Positions 23,891 to 37,245 of a stretch of DNA of 64,000 bases are shown here, piece by piece. The position numbers and the translations under genes are program-made. Source of the DNA: Euonymus europaeus. Its lineage: Eukaryota > Streptophyta > Magnoliopsida > Celastrales > Celastraceae. Under the pieces are notes generated by a model. The model was not told where the DNA came from and searched no databases. It saw only the letters and a list, made by a program, of their open reading frames with translations. Location: positions 24,223,001-24,287,000 of the forward strand of contig OY756961.1 in assembly GCA_963580455.1 (NCBI GenBank), given 5' to 3'. How positions within the stretch are numbered: position 1 is the first letter of the stretch; every line of letters starts with the position of its first letter.

Positions 23891-24587
23891 AAACGTTATA
23901 AAAATTCGAGTCGGATTCAGGGCTAGGTATGATATTACCATACTCTACTTGTCTCCAGACAGTGGGGTTCGAGTGACACCCAAACCTAATTTTTTGGATC
24001 GGATACTCAGAGGGCTACAGACTCTCGAAGATTTTTGTCATCCCTATTTTGACTTTTGGACACCCGGACCCTACTTTTATGGAGTAATAGGTCATGAAAA
24101 ACACAGTCTATCAATGAAGGATGATAAAAAAAACCCATGTCTTTGAGCCCAATTTCATGTCAATTATTTTAAGCTATGCTTGCCAAAATGGGGTAGCATA
24201 AATGAAATGTTTTTAAAGTAGCGGTTCAAACCGATTATAAGGGTAACAGTTTTGAGTGTTTTTAATAGTGATTTTTAAAAAGAGTCTATTACAGCGCTTG
24301 AGAAAATATTAAAGCATCGATTTTGAAGTTTTTTTTTAAATTCTAAATAAGGCATGAAATATCAAAACCGAAGAAATCATCTCAATTTGGGGTGTTTTAT
24401 AAACCACTTAAAATTGTAGTAGACTGATTTTGTGGGGGTCAAAACCAATGATTCAAAAAACAATCCAAGCAAGTGTTAATAAAACTAGTCCTTCTAAAAA
24501 AAACCTCATTTCCAATGTTTATCACTCTCCCAAGCAGACCTTTAGAGCAATCACAACAATGAAAATTTACTGTCTCATTAATATCAA
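23891..24587. other. intergenic, no gene seen
   Basis: Low-complexity AT-rich sequence. Short frames lack coding features. Confidence 0.4.
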
Positions 24588-25748
24588 GGGTGTGTTTGGT
24601 AAACAATTTGCATGTAGCATGTAGCATATGAAATGCTGACATATATGCTGTTTGAAATGCTGTGCTGTTTGATTTATTATTGCAAAAAAAGCATATATGC
24701 TATTTCAAATGTTGTGGCCAATTACATACAGGGGCAATAGTACAAATTAAAAAAAATTCAAAAATATATATAATAAATTATTAAATATAATTGAATATAT
24801 TATTTAAAAATAAATATATTATTAAATATAAATAAATAAAAGATTAGTAAATATAAATAAATATATAATTGAATATATTATTAAAAATAAATAATTAAAT
24901 ATATTATTAAAAATGTTAATATATTATTAAATATAAATGAATATATTATTAAATATAAATAACTAATAGATTAGTAAATATAAATAAATAAATTATTAAA
25001 TGTAGTTGAATATATTATTTAAAAATAAATATATTATCAAATATAAATAATTAAATATATTATTAAAAATGTTAGTATATTATTAAATATAAATGAATAT
25101 ATTATTAAATAAAAATAAATAAAAATTTATTAATTATTAAAAATAAAAATATTATTAAATAAAAATAAATAAAAATTTATTAATTATTAAAAATAAAAAT
25201 ATTATTAAATAAAAATAAATAACAATTTATTAATTATTAAAAATAAATATATTATTAAATAAAATAAATAAAAATTTATTAATTATTAAAAATAAAAATA
25301 TTATTAAATAAAAATAAATAGCAATTTATTAATTATTAAAAATAAATATATTATTAAATAAATTAAATAAAAATTTATTAATTATTAAAAATTAATATAT
25401 TATTAAATAAATTAAATAACAATTTATTAATTATTAAAAATTAATATATTATTAAATAAAAATAAATAACAATTTATTAATTATTAAAAATAAAAATATT
25501 ATTAAATAAAATAAATAATGGATTGTTAACATTTTGGTTATTTGGGTGAAATATAAGGGGCAGTTTAGACTTTTCATTTGTGGTAGATGATAAATGTTGT
25601 TGAAAATGATTTTTTATGTAGCATTTGAAAATTGTAACATATATGCTAAAATTGTTATTGGGTGTTTGGGTAAGTAGCTTTTTATGTGTAGCATATATGC
25701 TGAATGCTAAATTATATGTTGTTGGAAATTGTTTACCAAACGGTACCC
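24588..25748. mobile_element. TIR transposon carrying an AT-rich satellite
   Basis: The left end GGGTGTGTTTGGTAAACAAT and the right end, reverse-complemented, GGGTACCGTTTGGTAAACAA share a perfect inner GTTTGGTAAACAATTT. Subterminal GCATATATGCT palindromes occur near both ends. The interior is a tandem array (see next entry). No transposase is encoded. The terminus type suggests PIF/Harbinger-like or hAT-like; no clear target duplication, so the superfamily is open. Confidence 0.7.
24770..25515. repeat. AT-only tandem array, 50-bp unit in its right half
   Basis: From 25101 the word ATTATTAAAT recurs at 25151, 25201, 25251 and 25300, giving a 50-bp period over about eight units, almost pure A/T. 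The left part (24770-25100) is a looser mix of ATATTATTAAATATAAAT units. It fills most of the TIR element. Confidence 0.85.
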
Positions 25749-26510
25749 ATATATTGAGTCTCACTTTTATTGCACAAAAAGTCAAGTCACATAATCATTT
25801 ACATTAACAAAATACTTCTCCCAATATAGTTACATAAGCAAAACACAAACCAATTTTAGTCAAGGCAACAAACTATCTCCTATTCATATTATTTTAATTA
25901 AATTTACATCAAAATTAATATTGTGTTCCACATTTATCATAAAAAATCAAGTCACATATTCATCCATAAAAGCAAAACATGTGTCCCTCAATATAAATAC
26001 AGCACCAAAACACATATTTAAAATTTAAATACAGTTTTATTTATCCATCAAAATTATACAATTAGAATTGCTCCTACACCTATACACACACTTTGACATA
26101 TCTAAGTGGCGATATATTGTAGACAATGAAAGTGACATGGAAACCCCAAAAAGTTGAAACCGTGAATTGTTTTCCATTTATACTGTATATATATATATAT
26201 GAATATGATTTTAGGAGTTGGGCTTGGCTCGGCTCGGCTCGGCTGGAGTACAGCCGAAGTCAAGCACCTAAAATTTACTTTTTTAAAAAAGAAATTGTGC
26301 GAAATCTACATGAATAATTTTAAACAAAATTTCCATATCCTTGTTGCCAAAAGCGTGGGTGAATCCAAAGTCCCGCCAATATTGTTCTCTGCAAACCCTT
26401 CGATCCCCAAAAGTTCTTCATGGGGTATCAAATCACACAAAATGTTGGTTCGATTCGGAGGCGATTAGGGTTTTATTTGGGTTCAAAGTTTTGATTTTTA
26501 ATTTAAAGCG
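25749..26510. other. intergenic / promoter of the WSS1-like gene
   Basis: AT-rich. A short GGCTC run lies at about 26222-26245 and a TATATA run at about 26185-26200. The leader of the next gene probably starts near 26400. Confidence 0.45.
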
Positions 26511-29500
26511 ATGAATTTGGGTGATCTCAACAAGGTATGGGACGTCAGGGCTTTGAAGAGAAAACCAGTAGAGGAGGAGGCCAGGAAGATGTTAGAGAAA
26601 ATAGCCAAGCATGTCCAACCCATTATGCGGAAACACAAATGGAGGGTCAAGCTTCTCTCCGAATTTTGGTAATGTTTGTTTACTTCTAGTTTTTTTTCTT
26701 ATTCGGGTTATTGTTGGTCCTTAGTTTGGTCTTCGAGAAACGTTGGAGTCAGAAAGACTAGAGAAGAAAATTGAAAGCTTTTTCGTATGTGACCCAGATT
26801 GTTTTAGTGTTAAAATTCTGGAAAATGGAAGTTTTTGTTTGTTTTGATTGTTCTGGATTAGGATTGGTTTCTTATTCAATGTTCATTGGGTTGCTGGGAA
26901 AACATAAGAGATTGATTAGGGAAAATTTGAACTTGTGGGTCATTTAGTCCAATTTGATTATATTGTGACCATGACTACTTTGATTTGGATTTGATCTTCT
27001 GTTTGGTTAAACAGTGATTTTTTTAACATGTATTCTGTTGATCCTTTGTTTGGCTGCCATGGATTCTGGCAAAGGAGAACAAAAACAATTAAGTTTGGGA
27101 GTATTATAATTTTTTTTGAGGCAATGATGTCATAAAACTTGAAGTTAAAGGTTGATGACTGGGTTCCAGCTAATATGCAAGTCCTATTGATTTTCTTATG
27201 ACAAACCCGTCTTCAGCGCGCTCAGGCGCGCACGCACACACAAACACATTATTAATTTTAGAATCTCAGGAATTCAATTAGATTGATGTTGCATGTCCTT
27301 CTGTTATTCTCATTAAACTGAATTGAGTAAGTTTACTAACTGAATAATGCTGTACTTTTTTCTTCTAATATGGATCAATAATGACCGTTTTTCTAATGGA
27401 CTTGCAGTCCGAACAATCCATCTCTGCTGGGGCTGAATGTAGGAGGTGGAGTGCACGTGAAGCTAAGACTTCGGAGGCCTAACAGGGATTGGGATTTCCT
27501 TCCTTATGATCAAGTTCTGGACACAATGCTTCATGAACTTTGCCATAATGCCCATGGACCTCATAACGCTCAGTTCTACAAGCTCTGGGATGAACTCAGA
27601 AAGGTCATTTTATTTTAGCCATTTCAATAGCATTTTCAGTAAATGTTTCATTAGTTTGGACTCTTTGCAATGCATATTTAGGATCACCTTGTTACAAGCT
27701 TAGGCTTTAGTCATGAATTGATTTGTTTCCATCCCTGGTGAGATTTAAATTCTCAAGAAATAGGTTTTCATGAATATTGCTTGCTGTTGCAAGATGAGAT
27801 GAATTTTGAACATTAATCTTTTGTGTTGTACATGTACCTCCATGCCAACCAGCCAACAAAAAAAATTGAATGTCAGCCGAGTGCTACTCGTTTGTCTATT
27901 TTTCCCTTCTCAAAAGGGTTCTACTTGTTTGCCATGTATACCATTTAGACATCATAGCCGAAACAATGCGGCAGTATATTGTTTCTATGTGATACATTTA
28001 TTGCTTTTAAATTTTGGTCTCTTTTGTGCATGTGTCACCTATGTTTATGGCACAGTGACAATTTCATTGTCCTAGAGTTGGTAAACATTAGTTTTGGAGG
28101 GAGCCATTTTACAATGTGCTGACTGGATTCAAAGACCATCAAAGCCTGGTTTGAGCTATAGATTGTGCTCAGCATAAAATAATGCATGGAATCGGCTTTG
28201 GGTCTCACTTTTCTTCATCAGTATGACCCTGCAGATCCTTTTATCTTAAATACCTTAATAGTTAATGCTAATTATGAATAGGAATGCGAGGATCTTCTTT
28301 CCATGGGAGTGACTGGCACTGGAGAAGGGTTTGATCTTCCAGGGAGGCGTTTGGGTGGGTTTTCTCGTCAACCTCCTCTTTCATCCCTTCGTAGAACTGC
28401 ACTGGCTGCTGCAAAGAATAGAGCCCATTTGGGGTCATTAATGCCATCTGGACCTAGAACGCTTGGAGGAGATAACACCATTAAGGATGTGCTCAGTCCA
28501 ATACAAGCAGCTGCAATGGCTGCAGAGAGGAGATTACAGGATGATATTTGGTGTGGTTCCCACTCTTCTGAGGTTTCTGAGGATGGAGAAAGTGTCTCTG
28601 ATATCTCAGAAGATGTTGTACATGTGGTGCAACATTCAGGAAGCTCAAGGCAAAATAGCGTTTCTGGTGCTAACCCTTTGGGTGAAATATCTAAAAAAAG
28701 AAATCGTGAAACAGATTACGGGTCATTTTCTAAATCTAGTGATTGCATGGGTTCTAATTTCGTGGACCTATCTGTGGATGCTTCAACATCTGGATCATCT
28801 TTAGATTATGAAACAAATGCTCACAAAAGAAGCTGTAAATCATTTGGCGCTTCAATTCCAAAATCAAGTAATCATCTGAAGACTGGTTTTGTGGATTTAT
28901 CCAATGCTCTAACCTGTGGGTCTATTATAAATCCTGATGCAACTCAAAAACAAGAGAAAGCTGATATGTGGCAGTGTGAAGCTTGCACTCTACTGAATCC
29001 TGTAAGTGGCTCAATATTTCATATTATTCAACTTCTTCATTGATCTATGGTTTATCTTCCTATGTATATGTGATTGTTTATCTGTAGTTAGATTTTGGGT
29101 TCGCCTATGTTGTTGTTATATTTTAGGCTCTCAGTCATTCGTTGGACTTCTGTTTTTGAACTGTATATCATGTTGTGGAGTTTTTACTTTGGATTTATTA
29201 AGCTTCCTTTTGTGTATTCAGTTGCTTTGTGTGTATCGTTAAATCATAGCTTTTAAACCAAGTTAATGCACTCCTTATATATGTTGGGATAAAGTAGTGA
29301 ACATACAATTTTCAGGCTCAGCATGGATTATCTGATCAGTAATTTGAAGTTTAAAACTGTGTTTTTTGGTTGAAGATAGAAGGGTAGAAGCCTTTGTAGA
29401 ATGTAGTTGAGCGTCTCAAAGATTATTCCATTTCAATATTTCTCCTTTCTTCTTTTGTCTGCCAGGCATTAGCCCCAATATGCGAGCTATGTGGCACAGA

Positions 29501-29657
29501 GAAGCCCAAAGATATCGTTTCGAAGTACAAGACATGGTCTTGTAAATTCTGTACCCTGGAAAACAATGTGAAGTTGGATAAATGCTCGGCGTGCGATCAA
29601 TGGAGATATTCATACGGGGCGCCTATTTCAACCCGAGCACCCAATGTTGGCACATGA
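26511..29657 (+). CDS. WSS1A: WSS1/SPRTN-type DNA-protein crosslink protease (WLM domain plus two RanBP2 zinc fingers)
   Basis: Four exons: 26511-26668, 27408-27603, 28282-29001, 29466-29657; 421 residues. The WLM metalloprotease domain lies in about residues 1-150, with the catalytic HELCH and the third zinc ligand in the following AHGPHNAQFY. Family members cut proteins crosslinked to DNA in the nucleus. A linker follows (LGGFSRQPP, SPIQAAAMAAERRLQDD) and then a Ser-rich region. Two RanBP2-type zinc fingers end the protein: WQCEACTLLNP...CELC and WSCKFCTLEN...CSAC, each W-x-C-x2-C...N...C-x2-C. Such fingers usually bind ubiquitin or nucleic acid. The Arabidopsis WSS1A protease has this layout. 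The gene symbol is by similarity only. Confidence 0.9.
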
Positions 29658-31473
29658 GAGCTACAATTCAGAAGTGCAACAACTCAAACTCTGCCAATAG
29701 AGATACATTCTTGACTGCCAAAACTCTTTGGCATTGTCAGCCTAACTACAGTGTGTGTCTAAACTGATATAGCATAGGGAATGTCCACGTTTGGCTAGAA
29801 AGGGTTTTTGTGCTGAAACATTGCTGCCCCCTTTTGTTCTTGGTTCATTCAATCTGTGCTTCACTAGTTCACTATGAGAGTTTCTGGGACTTTATGTTGT
29901 ATCCATGTCTTTACTACTTATGCTCTCTCTCTCTCTCTCTAACACATACACTATAATTGTTTCTTCATATATGGATTTGATGGATTTTTGGACTTAAAGC
30001 CACTCTTATGAATTTGCAAGACGGTTATACATTTTTAAATCATATTAGGTAAACATGGTTCTTTTCTAAATAACGATAAAATGTTCAATGACCCATTGCT
30101 ATTTTGGGGGTGGCGTCATAAATGATTGTACAAGGTCCAAAATCATTGAAATTCAAGAAAAAATAGAGAATAAGACTCTTATAGATCTCCAGTAACACTC
30201 TTGCAGATCTCCAATAACTCAGTTGATGAGTTGAGTCATGTATTTTTGAATTATGAATTCAAGACCCATCCCCATTTCCTGATTAAAAAAAACTCTAGAT
30301 ATGTTATTTTTAGAATCACACCCCACTGGAAATTCTGGAATAGCATGACTTGATCCAAGGTTTTCAATTTGTGGATCTATATAATGTAAAATTGGAGAGA
30401 GCCCATGGGCCTAGAGCCAATCCAAGTGAGTGACAGACCCAGCCCACTAACAATATTTGATTTTTTGTTTTGTAAGCAACCAATTTTAAGAGTCCCCACT
30501 CACCACCTCTCTCTCTCCGCCGAACTCCTGCAACTCCAAACTACCCATGAAAATGGCTTCCTTTTTCTCTTTCTCCTCTTCTCACCTTAACTCATTTCTC
30601 TTCCTTCATTTAGTCCATACTCGCACTGTTACAAATCCATGAAACAGATACAAGGGCGTATGTTTATAATTCTCTCTTGAACCCATTTGAGTCAGCATCA
30701 CGAGGTTTTGTTTTATTTCTTAGACCCTCTCAAGTTCTTCCTCTTGTTTTCCTTAGGGTTGGGTTTTCCTGTTTAACGTTTAATGCCCATTTGATGTTCT
30801 TTATGATTCTCTTGGTTAACTCAGTCAAAGCCATAACTCGGTGCCTCTTGGTGCTTCGAAGGTGTGATTTCATCTGTCTTGACTTAGTTTCTGATCTGTT
30901 TTCAGATCTTCAACGGCGTGATGTCTCCAGGTTCTGGTCAGTTTTCTCTGCTAACCCTTTAGTATTTGGAAGCATTTTCTGAGTCAGAGCTTGAGAATTT
31001 TGTGGTAACTTCTAGGGTTTAACAAATTAGATGAAGTGCCGCTCGGGTGGTGGGAGTTGAGCACGTGTTCTCTTCAATCGTTTCAAGGGTGTTGATTCCT
31101 GGGGCAGCTGTTTAGCTTGGTTTGGTAGTTTTTATAGTTTTATTCTTGGGCTTAGATGGTTGTGCAATTAGGGCTTCTGTTATATATTATAAGCTAAAGG
31201 TTTGGAATTTGGATTTTGTGGATTTTGCTCAGTTTTGTATCATTTTTCTCCTGTTTTTCCACCGAGGGGAGAGGTGTCATTGATATGTTTAGGTATCATC
31301 GTCAATCAAGGGCAACAATCTATGGAAAATTTTGAGCCTTTGTGAGAAGATTCTTACTACTTGTTAGGAAACTTATTTAGTGAGAGTTTGAATCTCTTGC
31401 CAATTGCCATATCTTATGGGATCTTTACCTATATAATTAGAATTGCTCGTACGTTCTTGGTGCTATCATCAAA
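29658..31473. other. intergenic and 5' leader of the BAH gene
   Basis: A CT microsatellite at 29929-29941 lies in the WSS1-like 3' region. 30480-30620 is CT-rich (CCACCTCTCTCTCTCC) and looks like the start of a leader for the downstream gene, with a probable 5' UTR intron before 31473 that I could not place exactly. Confidence 0.45.
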
Positions 31474-34400
31474 ATGCCTGGCAATGAGCGTTGTTTTGTG
31501 GAGTGGAATGAGCAATTTGTGTCTCAGGAGCGTGGGAACCGTGTGGTTCACTATTATTTGAAGGATTCCAATGGAGAATATATCCTTGCGATTGTGGGTA
31601 CTGAGAGGAGTGTTAGACACATGTTTTATGTTGTTGCTGAGGAATTTGTTCGAGTTTATGGTGCTCAAAATTCCATCCATGCCGGTTTCAAATGGAGATC
31701 AAGAAGGGAAGTTGTGGATTGGCTTACATCTATGCTATCAAAGCAGCACCTGCGGGGAGATCTTTCCAGTAAGTTTCCTTTTCAATTTTGAATATATATG
31801 CTACAGATATACCTTACTTCCTTTACAGTTTTGTTATATCAAAGAATGTGGTCTATGTATCCAAGTTTAGGATCATTGTGTATATTTTTGTATCTGGTAT
31901 TGTGTGTAGTTTTGTTTGTTTTCTTACCATGTTGATGTCACAAGTTAAGTTAAGAAGTTTTATGACTTTTAATCCGCTGAATCAGAGTTCACTGTGTTAA
32001 GAACTACTTGGATAGCTCAGTCACAAGCACTTCTTCAATCATTGAAGAAACTATAGTTGAAACCTTCTGCTCTTTTGGTCCTTCACAATAAAACCTGTTT
32101 CTTGACTTCGACAAAATGATGAAGAATTTATTCCGTACGTCATATGGTTTGTGCTTTACATGTCATTTACATGCTAGTGACTCTTGGTCCTTTAATCCTC
32201 ATTTTTCCTCATAACTATCTTCATTGTGGTGTTTTATTTTATGCATTGCCATTTCCATTGCTGAATGGATTTTATTAATGTATGTATGAACTGCTGATGA
32301 GAAAAAAAGTTGGAATTTCATGATTTAATGTTTTTAATACTTTATTTCAATGACAGGATTGCAGAATGTCGTGACACGAGAATATCCAGAAAGTACAATA
32401 AATGTGGCTAATAATCAACAGACACAGGTATGAGTTGGCATGGCATACCTTTCCAGTTTTTATCATGCAAATGTCCTTTAGTAGTACTTATTTTGTTTCT
32501 GTAACGTGTATAGCAGGTCCATTTGTCAAGGGATTTTTTTGCACGCAATTCTGACATTGTGTGGTCTGGCATTGCATGGAGATGTGGGAAGAAGCTCAGG
32601 CATTATCCGGCATTTTGTAGGAATGGGATTACAATAGGGGTAAGCATGCTCTAATCATTCATTTTCTTTTGTAATATTGAGTTATATATATATGATGATG
32701 ATGTCAGGATGCATCTGAAGTAATTGCATTCGCATTTTAAGAAACTCTTATTGTCGATTGTTAGAATAGGTGTTTAATAATAACAGATTCACCTTTCCGA
32801 TCATCTCAAGCTTTTGGGATAAGTGGATTTGAAACTCACTTGACACTATCCAGCTCATATGTGAAGGAGAGTCTTTTGGTAGTGGTTAGATTATAAAAGA
32901 TTCACTTCTTATCAGCTTAAGCTCCTCAGATAAGTGGTGTTTGAAGAAACCACATTTATTGCATTGCTAATAACATTACCTCTTGAGACTTGATTGCTGG
33001 ATCTAATCTCCAGATCTCTCAACAATATTTGCTCCATCTAAGAATAATGGAATCTGCACTTCGCTATATCGATGTTGTTAATTCTCACGTGCCTTACATT
33101 GCCCTGATGTTTTAATTTCTCTCTTGATGTTTAGGTTTCATCTTTCGTCTTTGTGATGGCTAAGGGAGAAAATCACTACATTGCTTATTTGGAAGATATG
33201 TATGAAGACAAGAGGGGGCAGAGAAAGGTCAAAGTAAGGTGGTTTCACCATAATCAGGAAGTCAAGGGCGTAGTTCCTCTACGAAATCATCACCCAAAAG
33301 AAGTATTCATAACACCGCATGCACAGGTCATTAGCGCAGAGTGTATTGATGGTCCTGCTGTAGTCTTAACCCGAGAACATTATGATAAATGCCTGGCTGT
33401 TTTTCCTGAATCTTACCTGGACAAAGTACACCTATGCTTTAGACAGTTCAGAAACAATAGGGTGAAGCCTTTTGACGTAAGTAAATTGCGTGGCTATTTT
33501 GAACAGCCGATTTTGGTATGTATGAATTCAAACACCTTCCGGGAGCCCGAATCCATATCCCGTAGCATAACTGATGAAGAAGATGAAGGGTTAAGCTTAG
33601 AAGAGAAAATAAAGCAGGGAGCTAAGAGGGCTAGAATTGATCAAGGGTGGCAAACAGTTAGGAAAGGGCAACCAGGAGTCGAATTTTCTGGCAGACAGTG
33701 TGAGATGATGGATAATGAACCCAGATACAAGAACTTAAAATATAGAGACAAGAAACTACTTTCCCTCAAGAATGTTGAGTATCGGCCATGGTACAACCCA
33801 GGTTTTAAGGTTGATGAAAAGATAGAATTGTTGTGCCAGGATAGTGGCATCCGTGGCTGCTGGTTCAGGTGTACAGTCTTGCATGTATCCCGTAAACAGA
33901 TGAAAGTTCAATATGATGATGTGCTAGATGAAGATGGTCATGGCAATCTTGAGGTATGCTTAAGCATTTGAAGATACTTTGAAGAATGTTCTAACTTCTG
34001 CCCTTTAAGTTTTAACTCTGTAGTCTGTATAATGGACTTAAAGCCAATTGAATTTTGGATTGGAATTCAATCATTCTATTCTCCTGCATATATAAATATC
34101 AACTATGATGGATTTTTGCAGGCTTTTTGTGTCAAAAGTGTAGCTTCGACAGATGCTCTTGAGTTTGGAGCATTTTCATTCAAATCAGATTTTGTTTTGT
34201 GTGTATTTATGGGGTCATTATATGATGTTCAGGAATGGATTCCAACTTTCAAACTTGCCATGCCTGATAAACTTGGCATGAGGTGCACATGCCGCCCAAC
34301 ATTCCGACCAACTCCTAATGAACAAGTGAACCTTGCAATTAAAATTGGGGTTGCAGTTGATGCATGGTGGAGCGATGGCTGGTGGGAAGGGGTTGTAACC

Positions 34401-35058
34401 GGAGTTGACAACTCTGTTGATAATAATCTCCGAGTTTATTTTCCTGGTATGCATATGATACTATTATTTATATTGTATTTTCTTTTTCTATTTATTTCGT
34501 AAATTTCATTGTTTTCCCCCGTGATTAATATAAGTTATTGCTATGGTTATAGGCGAGAACCTATTTTTGAACATACACAAAAGGGATCTAAGAATCTCCA
34601 GAGATTGGGTGGGTGATCGGTGGATTGATATTGAGGAAAAGCCTGACATACTCTTAGTTATAGATGCTGCCAACCCGGAAATGAAAAATTCCATTACCTC
34701 AGCTAAGGACATCAAATTTGATCTTCTTGATATGACCTCTGCTGAAGATTCTACCAACAGCAAACTTGAAAATGTTGAAGAACAAATGCCTGATTTAGCT
34801 GCATCAGCCAGCTCCGGTAGCCTTGCAGAAGACATCAAGGAGAATAAGAAGCCTTCATCATTAGAAGGTGAAATCATGGGGGATGATGGTGATGATGTCA
34901 ATGTCCCTCATGTCAATATGGATGATGTCAAAGGTAATAACGAAGGTGATGCCAGCAGTGATAATAACAATGACAAGTCAGAGATGGAAGTACTTGAAAC
35001 TTCTGGGCAGAATTGTAAAGCTGTAGAACCAATGGAATCGACTGCATACAGTGATTAG
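31474..35058 (+). CDS. BAH and Agenet domain chromatin protein
   Basis: Six exons: 31474-31768, 32357-32427, 32517-32639, 33135-33953, 34233-34446, 34553-35058; 675 residues. An N-terminal plant-specific domain (MPGNERCFVEWNEQFVSQER to about residue 98) is followed by a BAH domain in exons 3-4 (HYIAYLEDMYEDKRGQ, KVRWFHHNQEVKG, HPKEVFITPHAQVI). Two Agenet modules follow (residues about 340-520): FKVDEKIELLCQDSGIRGCW, and VAVDAWWSDGWWEGVVTGVD with RVYFPGENLFLNIHKRDLRI. The tail is acidic. BAH and Agenet domains read histone marks, so a role in gene regulation is likely. Arabidopsis has a protein of this architecture (At1g68580, from memory). All junctions are GT-AG and in frame. Confidence 0.9.
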
Positions 35059-35622
35059 CTAATGCTTGAAGTGTTTAGGTCAACATAGTTGGTAAATATT
35101 CGTATGGATGTTACTTGTTAGGGAAGGCTATTGTTTTTTAGCTTGACAAGGTGGGGTTTGTAGGTTGTACAGCAGTAAAGATAGATTCTTGAGGTCGAGA
35201 ACCTCCATTTAGTTCCCTTCAATATAAGCTCTTCCCAATGATCAGAGCTCGTATCTTCTGCCGATGAATATGTACTATTATAATGATATAGTTTTTATCT
35301 CAGCTATGTATTTACTGTGGTGACTGCATATGAATCTGTCGATTGTGATTATAACGCCTTGCTTTTCATTTTCGTTTGTGATGAAGTTCAATTTTTGCGG
35401 TCATCGTCTTACGATCTCCATATAGCACAGAATTTGCAGCAAAGATTAGGTAAAAAAGAATATAAAATTTATGGTTGAGCATTATTTGCTGTATTTGTTA
35501 CATAATATTCTGGTCTAATGTTCATAGGTATGATCTGTGTTGAATGAAGGAGTGGAAGACCTCAAAATTGTTGTGCCTCTGTGCTTGGTTTGTTCTTCAA
35601 TGATACAATGAGTTAGTTCCCT
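35059..35622. other. convergent 3' region
   Basis: 3' UTRs of the BAH gene and the convergent pectinesterase; no other feature seen. Confidence 0.5.
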
Positions 35623-37245
35623 CTACGCCGAAGGAGCATCCGTTCGATAGGGTAAACCTGATAGTTTAAGCCATTGCTCTCCATAGATGAAATTTGTGGT
35701 CAGAAATGGTTTTGCATCTGCATAGCTGAGTGATCTTGACCAAGGTACCCTACCTCTTCTATCAGCTCCTGGTCCTCCGCATGCATATTCCCCTAATATA
35801 ACATACCTGTATGTGCAATTGTGAGGTTATATATATATATAAATATCTAATATCTTTTTTAGTGATTAAATGCAATGTTATCAGTTGAAGAATAATATAC
35901 TTCTGTCTGGTTGGGTCATTCCAGTCAGTCCATCCTAGAGGGTCAATGATATTGTCGAAGTAGCAGTTTGAATATATCATTATTGAAAAGTTACCCCAAG
36001 GTCTTCCTAGGAGGATTTTTCCATTCCCAGTGACCTGACAATTTACGAACGAAAACCCGGTATCTTGATTTGGTGATGACCGTTGCTGCGCTGCAATTGC
36101 GCCTGACGATTCAGCTATTGAACGGAGTACACACTCCTGTTGAAGAAAACTCCAATATCAGTATATCAGAAGAAGAGTGATTTTCCATGGTTAGTGCAGT
36201 TCTTTTTTAGGCTAAATGTTACCTGATAGAGTGATTTTCCATTGCCAGCTATGAAATCAACATTTCCCTCAATGTCACACTGATAGAAATAGTGCGTTCC
36301 AGCTAAATCCAAGAGAGTATCCTGTGTCCCCAGAATCCCAACTTTGTAAAACATTGCTTTATCACCATAAATCCTCAATGCTGCTGCTTGCATCCCAGTT
36401 GCTCCAGGTACTGCTTTAACTGTATTCTGCAATCAACTTAATTATGATTTCTATAAATCATCACCAATTGGGATCTCTATAAAACAGGTATCTGGTACCT
36501 GGAAAGTGACACCTGTTGCACAGAAGTAATCAGATTCTATGGTGACTGATGCTGAGTTAGCAGTTCCTAGTTTATGTCCCTGCTTGTCTACATCTGATGC
36601 TTTATTATTCCAAGTGATTATGGTATCTGCAAAACTACTTTCCTCCCCAATAAATGATATATATGGCTTTGATCTAGGCACAAGTATCTTCTCCCTGTAA
36701 AACTTGAAAGATGTAAACCAAACACTGCAATATATGTAGAGAGAGAGATAGAGGGAGGGAGGGAGGGGGAGGGGGTGGGAGAGATAGAGGTTCCAATAAT
36801 TGCCTCTAAAACCCACACCCATGTAGCTGTTTTTTAGGCTACCATGACCCAAAAATATAGCACTAACTGGCTAACTGCAAAAGGTGACAAAAACCTGCAT
36901 CAGAAACAGGACTTTTAGATTAAGCATGAACACAGACCTGTAAATTCCAGGAAGAATAAAGATTTTGACTCTCTGAGTATTATATGCAGGCACCATATCT
37001 ATAGCTCCTTGAACTGTAAGAGAATCACCTCCACCATTCTTGTCAACAACAATAACTCTGCGCCCATCATCTCTTGAATTCACTCTCTCTCTATGCAAAT
37101 CCACCTTCATATCATCCCAAGTGATGAAACTCTTAACATTTTCTGTAAACCCCACCTGAACACCCACCAAAAACAATGCAAAAACCACTAAAACAGACTC
37201 ACAACCCATATCCAAAATCACTTCAAAACAATTCATGACCCCCAA
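35623..37245 (-). CDS. pectinesterase (pectin methylesterase), no pro-region
   Basis: Five exons: 37245-36938, 36694-36499, 36426-36223, 36136-35901, 35806-35623; 375 residues. It removes methyl groups from cell-wall pectin. A signal-anchor or signal peptide (VLVVFALFLVGVQVGF) leads straight into the catalytic domain, so this is the type without the inhibitor-like pro-region. Landmarks: VIVVDKNGGGDSLTVQGAID, GTANSASVTIESDYF, GTQDTLLD (catalytic Asp), NVDFIAGNGKSLYQ (second catalytic Asp; DFIFG is the commoner form), and LGRPWGNFS (Arg). The C-terminus includes EYACGGPGADRRGRVPWSR. It resembles QRT1-like members. The start could also be the third Met (37209). All active-site residues are present. 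Confidence 0.92.

Noticed and set aside
25101..25515. CRISPR-like regularly spaced repeats
   Set aside because: Eukaryotic AT-only tandem satellite without unique spacers.
33641..33850. Frame antisense to the BAH gene exon 4
   Set aside because: Shadow of a spliced gene with domain support on the other strand.
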